Under the pieces are notes generated by a model that saw only the letters and a list, made by a program, of their open reading frames with translations, did no database searches and was not told the DNA's origin. The position numbers and the translations under genes were made by a program. DNA of 64,000 nucleotides from Tetraselmis striata (taxonomy: Eukaryota; Chlorophyta; Chlorodendrophyceae; Chlorodendrales; Chlorodendraceae): NCBI GenBank assembly GCA_006384855.1, contig VCJN01003104.1:23659-87658 (forward strand), written 5' to 3'. Positions 1-11,128 of the stretch are shown here, in pieces; positions within the stretch are counted from its first letter, which is position 1, and each line of letters opens with the position of its first letter.

Positions 1-142
1 CACCAGTTAATAATCAGCGTCAGCAACATGACATTTTACAAGCACGACAACGGCATGCCAGAAGGGAGGGGCGTACGCTCGTGAACCTTGTCTTCACCGG
101 TGTGAGAAACTTGAAAATCTTTTCGCCCATCCGGTAGCAAGC

Positions 143-1805
143 CTAGCGGAAGGCAGACCAGCCCTTCGAGGATTTCTTCGTCCATGTTATGCATGATTGT
201 AGCTTCTCTGAGATTTTTTTGAAATCAGAAACCTGTGCAAGGGCACACGTGCATTAGCGCAATGACTGTATGGCAAGCAACAACATGAAACAAACTCGAA
301 CTTCGAAGATATTACTTACCAGTCCGGTCACTCCCTTGGCGAGGAGCACTGCCGCATTGCACGCTCCATTGATTTTGTGGCCAAAGCAAAGAGTGATGTA
401 AGGAGCACGCATCTTAAGCGCCGAGCAGCGACACAGCCCGTCCCTGACCAGCACTCGCGTTGCGGTAGACAGGTTGCCCCCGCCGTCTTTCACCACCGCA
501 ACGACTCTGTCGCACAACGCGTACTCTGTTAGGGCAGGTTCCGTGCGGGGGGCGATATCCTCGCCTGCAGAGGAGTCCTTGCACGAGACGATGCCGATGT
601 GGAAATGTCGCCAACTCCAGTTGCGGTCGATGAAGTGGGAGTCGACTGATAGATTATCTTCCGACTTGCGGGACATCCACAGGTCGAACGTGATGGCGAC
701 GCCTCGTACCCCGACCAACGCCTCCTTGGTCCTGCGACGCCCCTTCTCGGCCAGGTCTGGCAGCAACTCCTCACAGAGCTTTCGACGGCTTGGCAGCGGC
801 ATTGACGCGTCGAGAAACCAAATAAAGGCTCGGAAGTACGGGTTCTCCACAATCGAGAAGGGCAGGCAGCAGAAGACGACGAGTATGGCCAGCATGCGCC
901 AGAACAGACTCACTTTCGGGTCTGAGGTCTTGCGCCTCTTTGTCGACCGGAAGTGAGTCTTGAGGGTGTCATCGGTGTCTTGCTTCATAGTGGTGCCCGA
1001 CGTAACGGCCGCAGATGCAGTCGAGCCTGCGGCAGGCTTAAGTCGGTTGCTCACCTGGAAACGCACGCAGCAGGCGGGCAGGCGCAACGTCAGCAGCGGC
1101 CGCATCTGGGCGTTCAGGCGACGACACGCGGGCAAGCACACACGAACACAAACTTGCAGCATACCGCACCTGCTTGAACTCCTCAGAGTGGTACACCCTG
1201 AGGTGCTTACGCAGCGAGTTATTACCGTTCTTAGACTGGTAGAAGATGGTGTGCTTAGCGTGGGTGTCGTCTTTCGTGCGCGGTATCGGCGGGGCCCAAA
1301 ACGAAACCTCGTCATCGTGAGCTTGAGTCTCTTCGTCGGGGGCAGCGGGGAACTGGCTATGCAACCGGCCCTGCTTAGCAGCGTGGCAAAGGAAACACTC
1401 GACGTGCAGGTCACCGGCTTTGTAGACGGTCTCGTCGCAGTCGGGCGGCGGGGGGTGGCGTGGGACATAGAAGGCCCACTCGGGACCTCGCTTCTGGGAA
1501 TGCACCCAGTTATTCTTATGGTTACGCACGAGCATCTCGAGGCGACAACGAAAGTGCGGCTCGTCAGCGTTGTCGTCATGTTCATCTGCCTCGGGATCGA
1601 CAACGATAGGTTGAGGTTCGACGCGATCGGACGACGCACTGGCGGCAGGCGGGCGAGGAGGGCGGCGGCTGCTGTGGCATGTGGGCGGGGTGGTGTGAGT
1701 GGCGCCAACGCCGGCGCCATCGCCCGCTCCGACGCGCTCTCCAGCCGGCACGCTGTCCTCCATGCCGGCGTCTGCAGGGAAGACATCATCACCGGTAGCA
1801 GACAT
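143..1805 (-). CDS. hAT-family transposase, C-terminally truncated
   Basis: Three exons with matching phases: 1170-1805, 320-1054 and 143-232 (introns 115 and 87 bp, GT-AG). The predicted product is about 486 residues. The ATG at 1805 follows a C-rich leader. Exon 1 has an acidic, low-complexity N-terminus and then a BED-type zinc finger: VECFLC supplies the two cysteines and LRKHLRVYH the two histidines. Exon 2 carries hAT core features, LPFSIVENPYFRAF and the RNase-H-fold strand ITFDLWMS, which includes the first catalytic Asp. Exon 3 continues a hAT-like KK-S-S-K-x-W segment and then hits a stop at 143-145. hAT transposases are usually 600-800 residues and end in a C-terminal dimerisation region that is absent here. 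The copy is therefore either dead or has further exons that I cannot see. Related by its CFLCH/CWLCH finger to the remnant at 2745-3561. Confidence 0.75.
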
Positions 1806-2049
1806 AGTCCCGGCAGGTGTTGGGGGTGGTGTGCGGTGGCGGTGTGGTTCGGTGAGAGGTTTGGGTGGGGGATTGCAAGCTTGGAGGCGGAGTGCGGCGT
1901 TTGGTGAGTGACTGGTGTGTGAGGTTTGCTGCCGATAGCGGCTGTGCCCCCTATTATGTACGGATGACGAACTATGTGGCACCTGGAAAGGCCTTATCTC
2001 GATGAGAGGAGTACGTGGCAACTTCTGTGGCCAAATTTGGACAAGTTTA

Positions 2050-2376
2050 GAGGGAGTTCCGGCGAGTTCCGGGGGTCGGTCTAGTTCCGTCCCGCCGGAA
2101 CCGTCCAGGAGCCGGGGTGGCGGAACCCGCGCCTCCTATTAATGTACCGACTTTTTGACACCGGCAAACAACTTTTCTCGACGAGAGCAGTACGTGGCAA
2201 CTTCCGTGACTCAATTTGGACACGTTTAGAAGGAGTTCCGGGGGGGGGGGGGGGGGGGGGGTCAGTTCCGGCGATTTTTGGCCGAGTTCCGCCGGAACGG
2301 AATTCCGGCAGTTCCGTTCCGGATCGGCCGGAACTCCGGAACTCGCCGGAACGGAACTCAGTTCCGCACAACCCTG
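2050..2376. repeat. GTTCCGG/CCGGAAC subterminal array
   Basis: Short direct and inverted copies of GAGTTCCGG and its complement fill this stretch, interrupted by a G run at about 2240-2262. It ends at the inferred terminus of hAT element 1. Many copies pair with each other, so the single strand would fold extensively. There is no credible gene here; the Cys/Ser/Gly-rich reading frames are by-products of the repeat. Confidence 0.6.
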
Positions 2377-2460
2377 GTTGCGACCTACATGTACAACTAC
2401 GGTACTGGCAGAGTGGCAGGTCGACAGGTCGTGATGGTGACGGAATGCACCAGGGTTGGG

Positions 2461-2615
2461 CTGCAGTCCACTTTTGAATACTGCAGGCTGCAGTGCAGTG
2501 CAGTAGGTTGCAGTGCAGGCTGCAGTACTGCAGCCTGCAGTGCAGCCTGCAGTTAAGGCTGCAGTCAACGGGCTGCAGTACTGCAGGCTGCAGTGCAGGC
2601 TGCAGTAGCACTGCA
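2461..2615. repeat. CTGCAG-rich subterminal array, left arm
   Basis: Irregular tandem copies of words such as TGCAGGCTGCAGTGCAG, many of them palindromic. The same word set occurs at 5548-5650 at the opposite end of the element, in mirror arrangement. No coding role is apparent. Confidence 0.65.
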
Positions 2616-2744
2616 TTTGCTGATTTTAGGGAAGGGAAGGGCGGGACAGTGAAGGGCAAAGGGGCTGCCATGGCGGATGCAGAGGGGTAGCAATCGTGGT
2701 GGAAGTTGTAATACATCATTAAATTGCCTACAGAGGGGAAAAGC

Positions 2745-3561
2745 CTACTGTGTGTACATTTGTGTGTGTCCAACGATGATGCTGTCCCCACGCATGCATA
2801 GTGAAACATGCGTAAAAAAGCATGATGGCATAAAAACCCTCTTATCCCCCGCCTCCTCATCCGCTGGCGCTGCCTCCTCATACTGCTCCAGCATGGACTC
2901 CACCGCTTCCCATTGAATGCGGCTGGCCTCCCCCTCGCCCTCGCCATCAAGGACTTGGCTGGCCAGCCAATCCTCCCCGCATGGCTTGAGTAGATCCGCC
3001 GCCACGGCGCTGAAAGCAGCCTCCCCGTAGTACGACGCCAGTAGCTCCTTGACCTTGGCATCCAAATCCAGATTCTTCTGAATAAAGACGCAGGCACCCA
3101 TGTTATCCAAGTTCATTCTATTTCTTAAGTGCATGGTGACAAGGCGTGGGGGACCTCGTGGGGCAGTGAACCGTGTAGGCCGCCCGTGTCGGCTAAGTGG
3201 CACAGCCAACAACACAGGACGTTCGACTTCCTACTCTCGTCGGGCGGTAGGCTAGTGTCATGCGGCACGAAAAAAGACCCGACGGCACGGTTGTTCTCGC
3301 GCTGGGTGCCGCCCCAGCAGCCGGCGGCGGCTTTGCTGAGGATAGACAGGGGGGGGCACTGGGGTTCAGGCCTAAGAGTGGGTCATCTTCGCCGTTGTCG
3401 ATGAGAATATCGTCGGCTTGCATCCCAAGTGGTGTCTGTGCCACTCGTGCTGACCTGTTGGCTGCAGTGCTGGCCGCTGCGGCGCCGGTGCTATCCGCTG
3501 CCATCGCCTCGTCCGCCATCGCTGCTGCGCCTTGCTCCGCGGCAGACTGGTATCCCTCCAT
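2745..3561 (-). pseudogene. Remnant of a hAT transposase with BED finger (element 2)
   Basis: An ATG at 3561 opens a low-complexity acidic N-terminus that resembles the N-terminus of transposase 1 in layout (Ala-rich, then an ILIDNGEDD acidic stretch). Around 3150-3240, in another frame, the sequence reads CCWLCHLADTGGLH, which parallels CFLCHAAKQGRLH in the BED finger of transposase 1. A further frame from about 3134 to 2745 reads LRNRMNLDNMGACVFIQKN, which looks like a hAT C-terminal tail. An N-termin piece next to a C-terminal piece suggests an internal deletion. Frames do not connect, and no catalytic core remains. Confidence 0.45.
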
Positions 3562-3803
3562 GTAATTGACGAAGAGTGATGAGAGGAGGATGAGCACGGT
3601 GAGCGTAAAGTGAGGATAGGTTCGGCTGGTGTGTGTGGTCTACTGGTATGTGCCCCGATGCGGCGACGTGTGATGGTACTGTACAAGCGAGTACGGTGCT
3701 ATCCGCGGCGCTCGGACCGCCGGAACTGTCGCCATATGGCGGCTTGTTATCATTGGCGGGCGCCATCCAAACGCTATCCAGTGATATTTGAGGCTGTTTG
3801 GGT

Positions 3804-5547
3804 TACAGTGACTATACCGATATAGTGAATACCGATATAGTGAACATACCGATATAGTGAACGGGGGGAGGGGGGGGGGGGACGGATTCTTAACACCGGG
3901 AAAAATCCCTAAGTATACCCCTATAATAAACTTACCAATATAATAAACTTACCGCTATAGTGAACGGGGGGGGGGGGGGGGGGGGGGGGGGACACAATGC
4001 CCCAAACTATACCGATATAGTAAACTTCTCTACATAACGGCAGTGTTGCCGACGCCGAACCCGGCCGTTGGCCTGTTCCGATAGCCGGTACCGTTCCAGT
4101 ACGGGCGCAGAGGCCTCTACAGCCACTCGGCGGCGGCAGCACACTGTGGCACATTGCGCCCACCGCCACTCAACTGCCCCACCGCGTCTGTCGCCATCGC
4201 GCCATGGCGACGCCCACCGAGCAGCGCTGTTCCTATCTAGACAACTGCAGGATAAGGCACTGTAACACAAATCCAGAGTCACATGTTGCCTTGCATGGGC
4301 ACAGACTGCTACAGTGCACGGGGTCACCGTTACAATAAACAATAGTACCGATTTAGAAAACCGTTTACTATAGCGGTCGGGTGGGCCTGCTTATAATGAA
4401 CACCGATATAGTGAACATACCGATATAGTGAACGGGGGGGGGGGGGGGGGGCGGGGACGCAATGTTTATTAGATATGTTTATCTAAGAGGCATATCATAC
4501 GGACATCGCATCATCAGATAATCCTGTCATCGGATAAATACTCGCACCGGAGCGTGCCACGTCGTAACTGATGACATGCCCCGCGCCGCTATCTGATGAC
4601 AGACCCGCGTGTATACTGTACACGGGGGCATTTCCATTTGGAAATGCCCCCGTGTACAGTATACACGCGTCATCAGATAGCGGCCTCGGCCAGCCCATTT
4701 TCAAAACATTTTCGCCCAGTCTACCTACCTGCCCGGCACCCGCCGACGCCATGGCAGGCTCCACCGAGCAATCTCCGCAACGGACAGCCAGGCGGGGCGA
4801 ACCCACATGGGAGACCCGCCCTCCCCGCACTATGGGGGGTCATGTTTCCCCTGGGTTCACGGTTTCGCCGCGGGAGCTACGCGCGAAGGCCCGTGCACTG
4901 GCGGGGCGCAGCGGCCGCAGCCCTGGCGCCTCGCCCGCCGCCACCGCGCTGCGCCCGTCTCGCCCGCCCGCGCGTGGTCATCCCTCGACAGCCGGCGCAG
5001 TGCCTGATCCTTATCTCGCTTCTCGTTGCCTGCACGGTTAGGATGGCGTGCGCTCGCGTGGCCATGGGGCGTGGCCCCGTTGTCATCCTCATCAGTCATC
5101 GGTGTACGCTTCGTCTGTATGCGGTGTGTCCATGTCTATGTCCAGTGCGGCCCCGGCAATGGCCAGCATCCGAGGGTACGCGCTGCCCTCCGACTGCGCG
5201 TTGCCGTAGGTAAGTGCAAGCCCTTTAACTTCGTCTACGGCAAAGCTGGGACGCTCCATGACTGTCCAGTGTGGATGGGCGGGACGGGCGGGGCGAGAGA
5301 CACGAGGGAAAAGATGGTGTTTGCGGGCCCGATGGCGGCGGCGGAACTAGAAGCGCCGGTCGATTTCTTGCGATATCTGATGACAGACCAACGCATCTTG
5401 ATATTTGTCCGTATGAATCACATCTCTTGTCATGCATTAGCGTTGTCGACGTGGCAGCCCGCGGTGCGCGAACGGTAGATGATGACAAGGATTATCTGAT
5501 GACGCGATGTCCGTATGATATGCCTCTTATATCGGTATAGTCACTGT
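3804..5547. mobile_element. Tc1/mariner-like non-autonomous element nested in hAT element 2
   Basis: The left end TACAGTGACTATACCG at 3804 is matched by its reverse complement ending at 5547, with at least 21 bp of perfect terminal repeat. The outer TA fits the TA target duplication and CAGT-type ends of the Tc1/mariner superfamily. Copies of ACCGATATAGTGAAC follow the left end at about 3814-3870 and again at 4400-4435, each running into a long G tract. A second inverted pair (AGAGGCATATCATACGG at 4486, with its complement ending near 5527) lies just inside the right end. No DDE/D transposase is recognisable. A GC-rich frame from ATG 4751 to 5041 (96 residues) has no recognised domain and may be captured host sequence. 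Confidence 0.6.
4586..4683. repeat. 98 bp near-perfect palindrome
   Basis: The left arm runs CCGCTATCTGATGA, a short insertion, then CGCGTGTATACTGTACAC and GGGGGCATTTCCA. The right arm is its complement in reverse, with a 2 bp loop at 4636-4637. The arm word TATCTGATGAC recurs near 4510, 5375 and 5495, so it belongs to the element's own repeat vocabulary. The stem would extrude as a strong cruciform or hairpin. Confidence 0.8.
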
Positions 5548-5658
5548 ACTGCACTGCAGTCCCTTTTCGGGAAGTACTGCAGGCTGCAGTGCAGTAGGCT
5601 AACTGCAGGCTGCAGTTTCTGCAGTCTGCAGTGCACTCGATACTGCAGCCCAACCCTG
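5548..5658. repeat. CTGCAG-rich subterminal array, right arm
   Basis: Mirror-image counterpart of the 2461-2615 array. It ends in CTGCAGCCCAACCCTG, the right terminus of hAT element 2. Confidence 0.65.
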
Positions 5659-6275
5659 GTAGCGACCCCCTGTATACAGCAGATCCCGTTTTTCGATGGG
5701 CAATTCCGCTCGAATCGTACGAGCACTGACCGACCCAGGGCAACAAACAAGCGACATCGTGAAGCTTTCACAATGTGATTAATTCTTATTAAATGCGTAT
5801 TGATACGTGAAATGCACGTTTCAGAACCAGGTTGAGGCCTTAACAGATGATGAGACGACGCCGCCCGCCGTACTGGTACTAACCAAGGATTACATCCGAA
5901 CGCGCCGCAACCCCCTCCTGCGGGCGACCTCACATCTCGCTCACCCTGGACCTCCTCTCCTGGCCTGATCCTGACGACGAACCTGCAGACCTCCGCTGCG
6001 CCGGCGAACAAGCACAACATAGGCTTCGGCTCAAACCTGCACGGCGAGGTCCGCACACGTACCCTGTGTTCGCCCTGCTCGCCGGGGATCTCGCCGGTAT
6101 TGCATCGCCCGCCGCCTACCATCGGCCTCAGCCTCTTGTCAACCCCCCCCCCCCCCCCCTTCAAGCGCCTGCCCTCTCCCACCAGCGCCTCCAGCACGCC
6201 CGGTGTTGACCTTCAATTCTGCTCTCTCCCTCCAACTGCTCCTTGTCACTCGCCTCCCCTGCTGCAACCGCCGAA
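5659..6275. other. Intergenic stretch upstream of the bS16 gene
   Basis: There is no complete gene I can support. Part of it (about 5900-6230) is GC-rich with open frames on both strands and includes a C tract at about 6140, but none shows a recognisable domain or a convincing exon structure. The last 40 bp are pyrimidine-rich and lead to ATG 6276, consistent with a leader. Confidence 0.4.
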
Positions 6276-7458
6276 ATGGCTACAGCCTTCGCTGTGCCCA
6301 CAGCGCAGCCAGCAAGGGGGTGGGTGGGTTGGGGGGGGGGGGGTTGTCCCGGGGGCGGTAGAGCATATCAGGTCACAATCAGGCCATTAACATGGCTTAT
6401 CCAGAGACATCCCCTGGGAGATGGGCCGTGCAGCCTGAGACGGCGGGGAGATGCTTCGGGGAGTCCCATGCACAGTATGATGGTTCTGCACTTCACACAT
6501 ACCATGCGGATTTCAAAGCATGTTCCGCGTCGACGATTCTGCTTCGGCTTGTCCTCTTATCCAAGCTCCTATCCAAAACGACATGACTGGTTGATTGCAA
6601 AACAGTACATGGCCATGTTTCCGTGGCGCACATACTTCCTGAAGCCCCCTCCCCCCCTCCCCCTCTTTGCCTGTACCATCCTCCACAGCCGCGGTCGACC
6701 CCAAGGCCCCGCCCATCAAGGCAAGCGTGCAGAGCGGTGATTATCGGGGAGCCGACAGCCCGCAACTTGGAGCCAGCTTGACCATCGCAGGATGGTGGTG
6801 CGGATTAGGCTGGCGCGCTATGGCGTCCAGGTCAGCTCAGGATGCCGGACCCCCCCCCCCCCCCCCCCTTTCCCTCCCCCAGCCCCCGCCTGCCCATTCT
6901 CTCCCCATCCCTTTGTAGCGTTGACCCCCTGGTCATTCCTCCTCCCCCCCCCCCCCCCCCCCCCGCGCCATCCCGCCCCCTTCTATCGTGCCGCCCCCTC
7001 GTACCACTGACACACCCCCTCCCCACTTTCGCCCCCTGATGCCCACTCGGTCCAACCTCTTCCCCGGTCCCGTGTCGCCACGCAGAACAACCCATTCTTC
7101 CGCATAGTCGCCGCGGACAGCCGTAGCCCCGCGGCAGGGCGCCACATCGAGAAGCTCGGCCACTACAACCCCACGCCAGGTGCCTCCCCCTCCCCCCCTT
7201 CATCACCACCACCTCCACCGCACTCTTCCACGGAGATCTGAGGACGTGTACCCAGCGGGAACTGATATGGTAGCAGCCGCTATCGTTATGGGTCGAAAAG
7301 CACCCTGCCCAGCCGGTGCGGATGCGGGACTTGTCTTTTGTTGATACGCCCCCTCTGATGGATCGGAACAATGCCGGTGGGATTTGTTGTTTTTTTTTTG
7401 GGGGGGGGGGGGGGGGAGGTGGCGGGGAGGGCGGGCGCAAGGACGGAGGCTAGCAGCG

Positions 7459-7501
<43 letters not shown>

Positions 7502-8776
7502 AAAAATCCCCACCCCCTCTCTTACCCCCGCCTGGCAGCAGCCACTGACCGCGGCGCACCCTCATCGCGCGCCTTGCCCACGCAGAGTCGGACGGCAACG
7601 TGCACGTGGGGCTCAACCTGGACCGAGTGCGGTGCGCCCCCCCCCCCCCCCCCCCCCTAACCAACCACCACCACAAAGCTGACACAGCATCAATGCAATT
7701 GCCTTCACTGGCTCAAATTGAAATTGAATTACGTGGAGGGGGGGGGTGAGCATGCAACGTGCGAACTTGCTGCTCTCCGCCGCCCAAGCCGAGTTGTTAT
7801 GAGGGCCCGCCGTTGGCTGCGGTTAACATCTCACTGTCTGCTGAGCGTCGGCCGATGCCGCTTCCATCCCCCTCTCCTCCCCCCCCCCCCCCCTCCCGGG
7901 CGCATTGGCCAAAACGAATCAATCGTGCAGCAACATCGACAATGCTTCCTGGGTGTGCTTTGATGCGTCTTGCCCATGTCCTGCAAAGGTTAGGAGGGGG
8001 GTCAAAGCGGCGTCTGTGCGCAACCAAGTAAAGTAGGTTAACAGTACACACGCGCAAGCATACACACGGTGTTCCACGACTCCCTTCGCCTCTGCCGGGT
8101 GCCATATTCCGTCAGCGTTCTATCCGTGTTTCCGTGCTACCTTCGTATGATGTAACAGATAGGTCCTCAGCTTTCCAAGTAGAGGTATACCTCGCGCGCG
8201 CGTCGTGCGCAATCGCCCCTTCCTCCGCATCGACCCGCGGGATGGACCTGACGGACCAGAAAGGTCGTCGCCAAACCTCTGGAGGTGTCTGTCCAACCCC
8301 TTGCTTCGAGAGTAGCGGGGGAAGGGGAGGGGGATAACCTTTGGACGATATCCTTTCGACGGCTTTCTTTTTGGCCCATCAAGTCAACACGTCAAATGTG
8401 TTTGGTCCACCAGAAACCCAGCTTCCCCTGCTTTTGGGGAAAAGGCGGCAGGGTGCGTGCGTGTGTGTGTGGGGGGGGGGGGGGGGTTTACGAACGTAGG
8501 TCCGCGTGAAACCCAAAGTTTGTCGAAATGCACACACATGCGCACAAATCCCTGGGCGCTCTGCGCCGGCAGGCTGTTGAGAGTGGCGAGCTGACTGTTT
8601 CCGGCGGCTGCTCCGGCAGGTACTGGCTGTCCGTGGGCGCGCAGCCGTCGGAGCCGGTCGCCCAGCTGCTGGGGCAGGCGGGCATCACCCCGCGCGCGCC
8701 GCTGCGGCCGCGCACCAGCAAGGCGGTGGACATCGCCAAGGGCAAGAACATCAGGAAGAACCGCGCGCCCAAGTAG
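6276..8776 (+). CDS. Organellar bS16 ribosomal protein
   Basis: The mature part is encoded by four exons with consistent phases: 6792-6830, 7086-7179, 7586-7631 and 8620-8776 (stop TAG). This gives 111 residues from the internal Met. The start [11 protein letters not shown] and the segments [23 protein letters not shown] and [17 protein letters not shown] are hallmarks of bacterial-type bS16, a small-subunit protein of plastid and mitochondrial ribosomes. The tail is lengthened and basic. Because ATG 6792 sits one base after a good acceptor (6790), an upstream exon is expected. A well-placed ATG at 6276 opens [15 protein letters not shown], rich in Ala/Pro and phase-compatible through a donor at about 6319; this looks like the start of a transit peptide. 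Another peptide-like exon near 6677-6738 cannot be excluded. Plastid versus mitochondrial targeting is undecided. All three resolved introns carry long C or G tracts. Confidence 0.85.
7459..7506. repeat. C33-A15 compound homopolymer in bS16 intron 2
   Basis: A run of about 33 C is followed without interruption by about 15 A. A T9-G16 compound tract lies about 70 bp upstream (from about 7391). Both are inside intron 2 (7180-7585). Lengths of such runs are the least reliable part of any assembly. Confidence 0.8.
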
Positions 8777-10982
8777 CCGCGGCCGCGTGAAACAAACAGG
8801 TCTGCAGACCAGCGCGGCCGGTGCTTTCGAATGCTTAGTGGAACAACATACAGCCCGTATTGCAGATGCTTTGTGTCAACAAAGGGACGCCTTCAGAAAT
8901 TGAAGATGTTAACAAAAACATGTGTACCTTGAAGCTTTTGTGTATGAATTCCGGGTCGCATTTAAAGCGCGAAACGAGCGTAGACTTCATCTGCAAATTT
9001 GTAGTATCTATATGTCGTGCGAATGGCGCATGATGGCTGGCAGCGGCTGCACTTAATGCACAATTACTTTTCCGCCAGTCCCCTAGATACAGGGCACAGG
9101 ACGAGAAGCCCGGAACGCGGCTCACATCAGTAGTTGGCGGTGTACTCGTAATGCCGGCGGTTGATTTGGCTGCGTCGACAGCATACATTGTACGCAGCAG
9201 ACTCTGCCTGCATTTAGTGTAGTTGAGAGAAGTCGCCGAAACGGTGGGCTGCAACCGGACGCAAGGCACAAAAACGGCTACGTTCATGATACACAAGTAG
9301 CTGTGCTATCATATCGTGCTGACGTGGTTCGTAACCAATGAACATATTGTGAGCAAGTGGCTGATCGAGGGGCGTTTATTATACATATTTTCATTGTTTT
9401 GCATGATAGTGGTAAGGATGATGGTCTCACCCAAACGACTACCGGTGCCACCAATGAGGATTATCATCATACGAGTGCTGAATCGAACATACATTCAGCA
9501 CCGGCAGATATACGAAACATACATGATGTCGTGCGAAGCAGATATAGCCGCTGATGTAGCAGGTTCATAACCCTGAAACCAGCGCGCGCCCTCTAATCGT
9601 AAATCTGACAGGAAGCTGATGGTTTCGGAGCATATCAAGACTTATTATGACATGTTTCTGCCAGTAGTATGTAGTAGCAGTTTTCCATGTTGTGCTGTTT
9701 ATTATGAACCTACATCCAGCAATGCTGCATTGTAACTGTACACGTAGTAGTATATACAGAATTCACAATCCTATCATGCGACGACTATGTTCATCTCGAA
9801 TACAGTCAACATGGCATCGCGGGTCTGCCTGTATACCATTCGTCGCGCGCCACGCCGTTGGTTACCCATTAATAACAGCATTTGGCCAGGAAGGGGGGCC
9901 GCGCTTACATTATGGTACTATTCATTATTATAATTGATGCAAGCAGCAATGCACACTTGCCGGGTCCTCCTCGCGCCAGCAAGTTGCGCTACTGATCTTC
10001 CCCCTTTATCATCTCTGATGTAGTAGTAGACGGAGGCGCAAGTCATAGAATACATTTACTACAAACCCAGGCGCGACATCATGACGGCATTGCAGAGATG
10101 AGCAGTATCAGTAGCAGTTGGCATAAAATGATATAGATATAGCAGGCCGTTCCGACTACTAGTTTACCATCAGCCCGTCACAACAGTATATACATATTAC
10201 ATTGTAATTGGCGTGCGGTGTGATAAAACAATACGACGTATTACATTATTACGCCGGGTGCGCGCACCGGCAAACGGCCATTGCATCATCAGCAGCAAAT
10301 GCAGCATCAGTGATGACGATAAAGATGATGGCACAATGACGATGACATCAGTGAGAACGATTCGTCATCATCGGCGTCCCGCTCGCATTTGGCTGCGCCG
10401 CATGCATTGCAGTCTCGACTCATAGCGAGCGGAGTAGCAAAATAGGTCAGACGACGCGATGATGAGGCGGGCCATCGAGGTTGTACGTATAGCCGTTTTA
10501 CGCACCACAGGTATGTGTCATTGTTCATGTAGTGATGGCTGGGCAGCGCGTCTTTATTACTACAATCAACTGATGCAGCGTGCGTATACCGGATGAGTGG
10601 AATTCCAGAATATATGACGCGACCACTCAGGTTCTCAGGTGAGAGAAAGGTGAGAGAGTAACCGTACTAGAGGTAGACCGCTGCTGCTGCCATAGCCAGA
10701 GGGCGTGCTGGAGAGAATATAACATGGTCGCGAATAAAAGGGGCATTATCGTCGACCCATCCCAATTCGCGGCGGTGTCTTTATGCAGCCCCATCTGCAC
10801 AGTAGCCAACCCCAAGCTTCGCAAGTCATCTTATTCAGTCCACCATGCAACCTTGGACCGAGGTTTCAATCAAAACTTTGTCCTTAACTAATTACATCTT
10901 TCAATGAGGGTTCATTCATGCAACAAAGCCTGCGCTTGCATGGTAGTAAAGCACACCAGCACGATGTCACAATAATATAGAA
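8777..10982. other. Intergenic region without supportable genes
   Basis: This 2.2 kb is lower in GC than the genes and has only short open frames with no domain signature on either strand. There is no tRNA, long repeat or transposon end that I can recognise. It separates the 3' ends of the convergent bS16 (+) and EML (-) genes. Confidence 0.5.
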
Positions 10983-10987
10983 TTACA
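10983..10987 (-). promoter_or_regulatory. TGTAA polyadenylation signal of the EML gene
   Basis: On the minus strand TGTAA occurs about 140 nt after the EML stop (11129). TGTAA is the usual polyadenylation signal of chlorophyte nuclear genes. The assignment to this gene is inference from position. Confidence 0.5.
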
Positions 10988-11128
10988 AATGGGGGCAGTC
11001 ATGCCCAAATTGGAACTTCCAACAAATCGCAGAGTCGACCTCCGAGATGAGAGGGGTCAAACCAGGCCATCCAATGTTGTTGGCTTGCTTGGGCACCCTC
11101 CTCCTCCTCATCCTGCTACCGTAACTTG

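Larger units (their letters stand above)
1..2376 (-). mobile_element. hAT-type DNA transposon 1 (right end in window, left end outside)
   Basis: The element contains the minus-strand transposase gene at 143-1805. Its right terminus is inferred at 2369-2376 (CAACCCTG); read inward this gives CAGGG, which fits the hAT terminal consensus YARNG. Between the gene and this end (about 2050-2370) lies a dense array of GTTCCGG/CCGGAAC words in both orientations, a layout typical of subterminal transposase-binding repeats. A segment of about 60 bp at 1996-2055 is repeated at 2168-2238. The left end and any 8 bp target duplication lie outside the window, so the boundary assignment is inference. Confidence 0.6.
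2451..5658. mobile_element. hAT-like element 2, internally deleted, carrying a nested element
   Basis: The left end starts CAGGGTTGGGCTGCAG at 2451 and the right end is its reverse complement ending at 5658, a 16 bp terminal inverted repeat beginning CAGGG (hAT YARNG). Both ends lead inward into arrays of CTGCAG/TGCAGGC words (2461-2615 and 5548-5650), as expected of subterminal repeats. The flanks (gaatgcac and gtagcgac) are not a clean 8 bp duplication. The interior holds a decayed BED-finger transposase remnant and a nested Tc1/mariner-like insertion at 3804-5547. Confidence 0.6.

Noticed and set aside
254..1792. A single uninterrupted 512-residue minus-strand protein
   Set aside because: Its upstream third is the wrong frame of exon 1. 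Splicing at 1170/1054 joins the BED finger to the hAT core in phase.
6832..7685. Pro- or Gly-rich open frames around the bS16 exons
   Set aside because: They translate C and G tracts in introns; the phase-consistent exons explain the locus.
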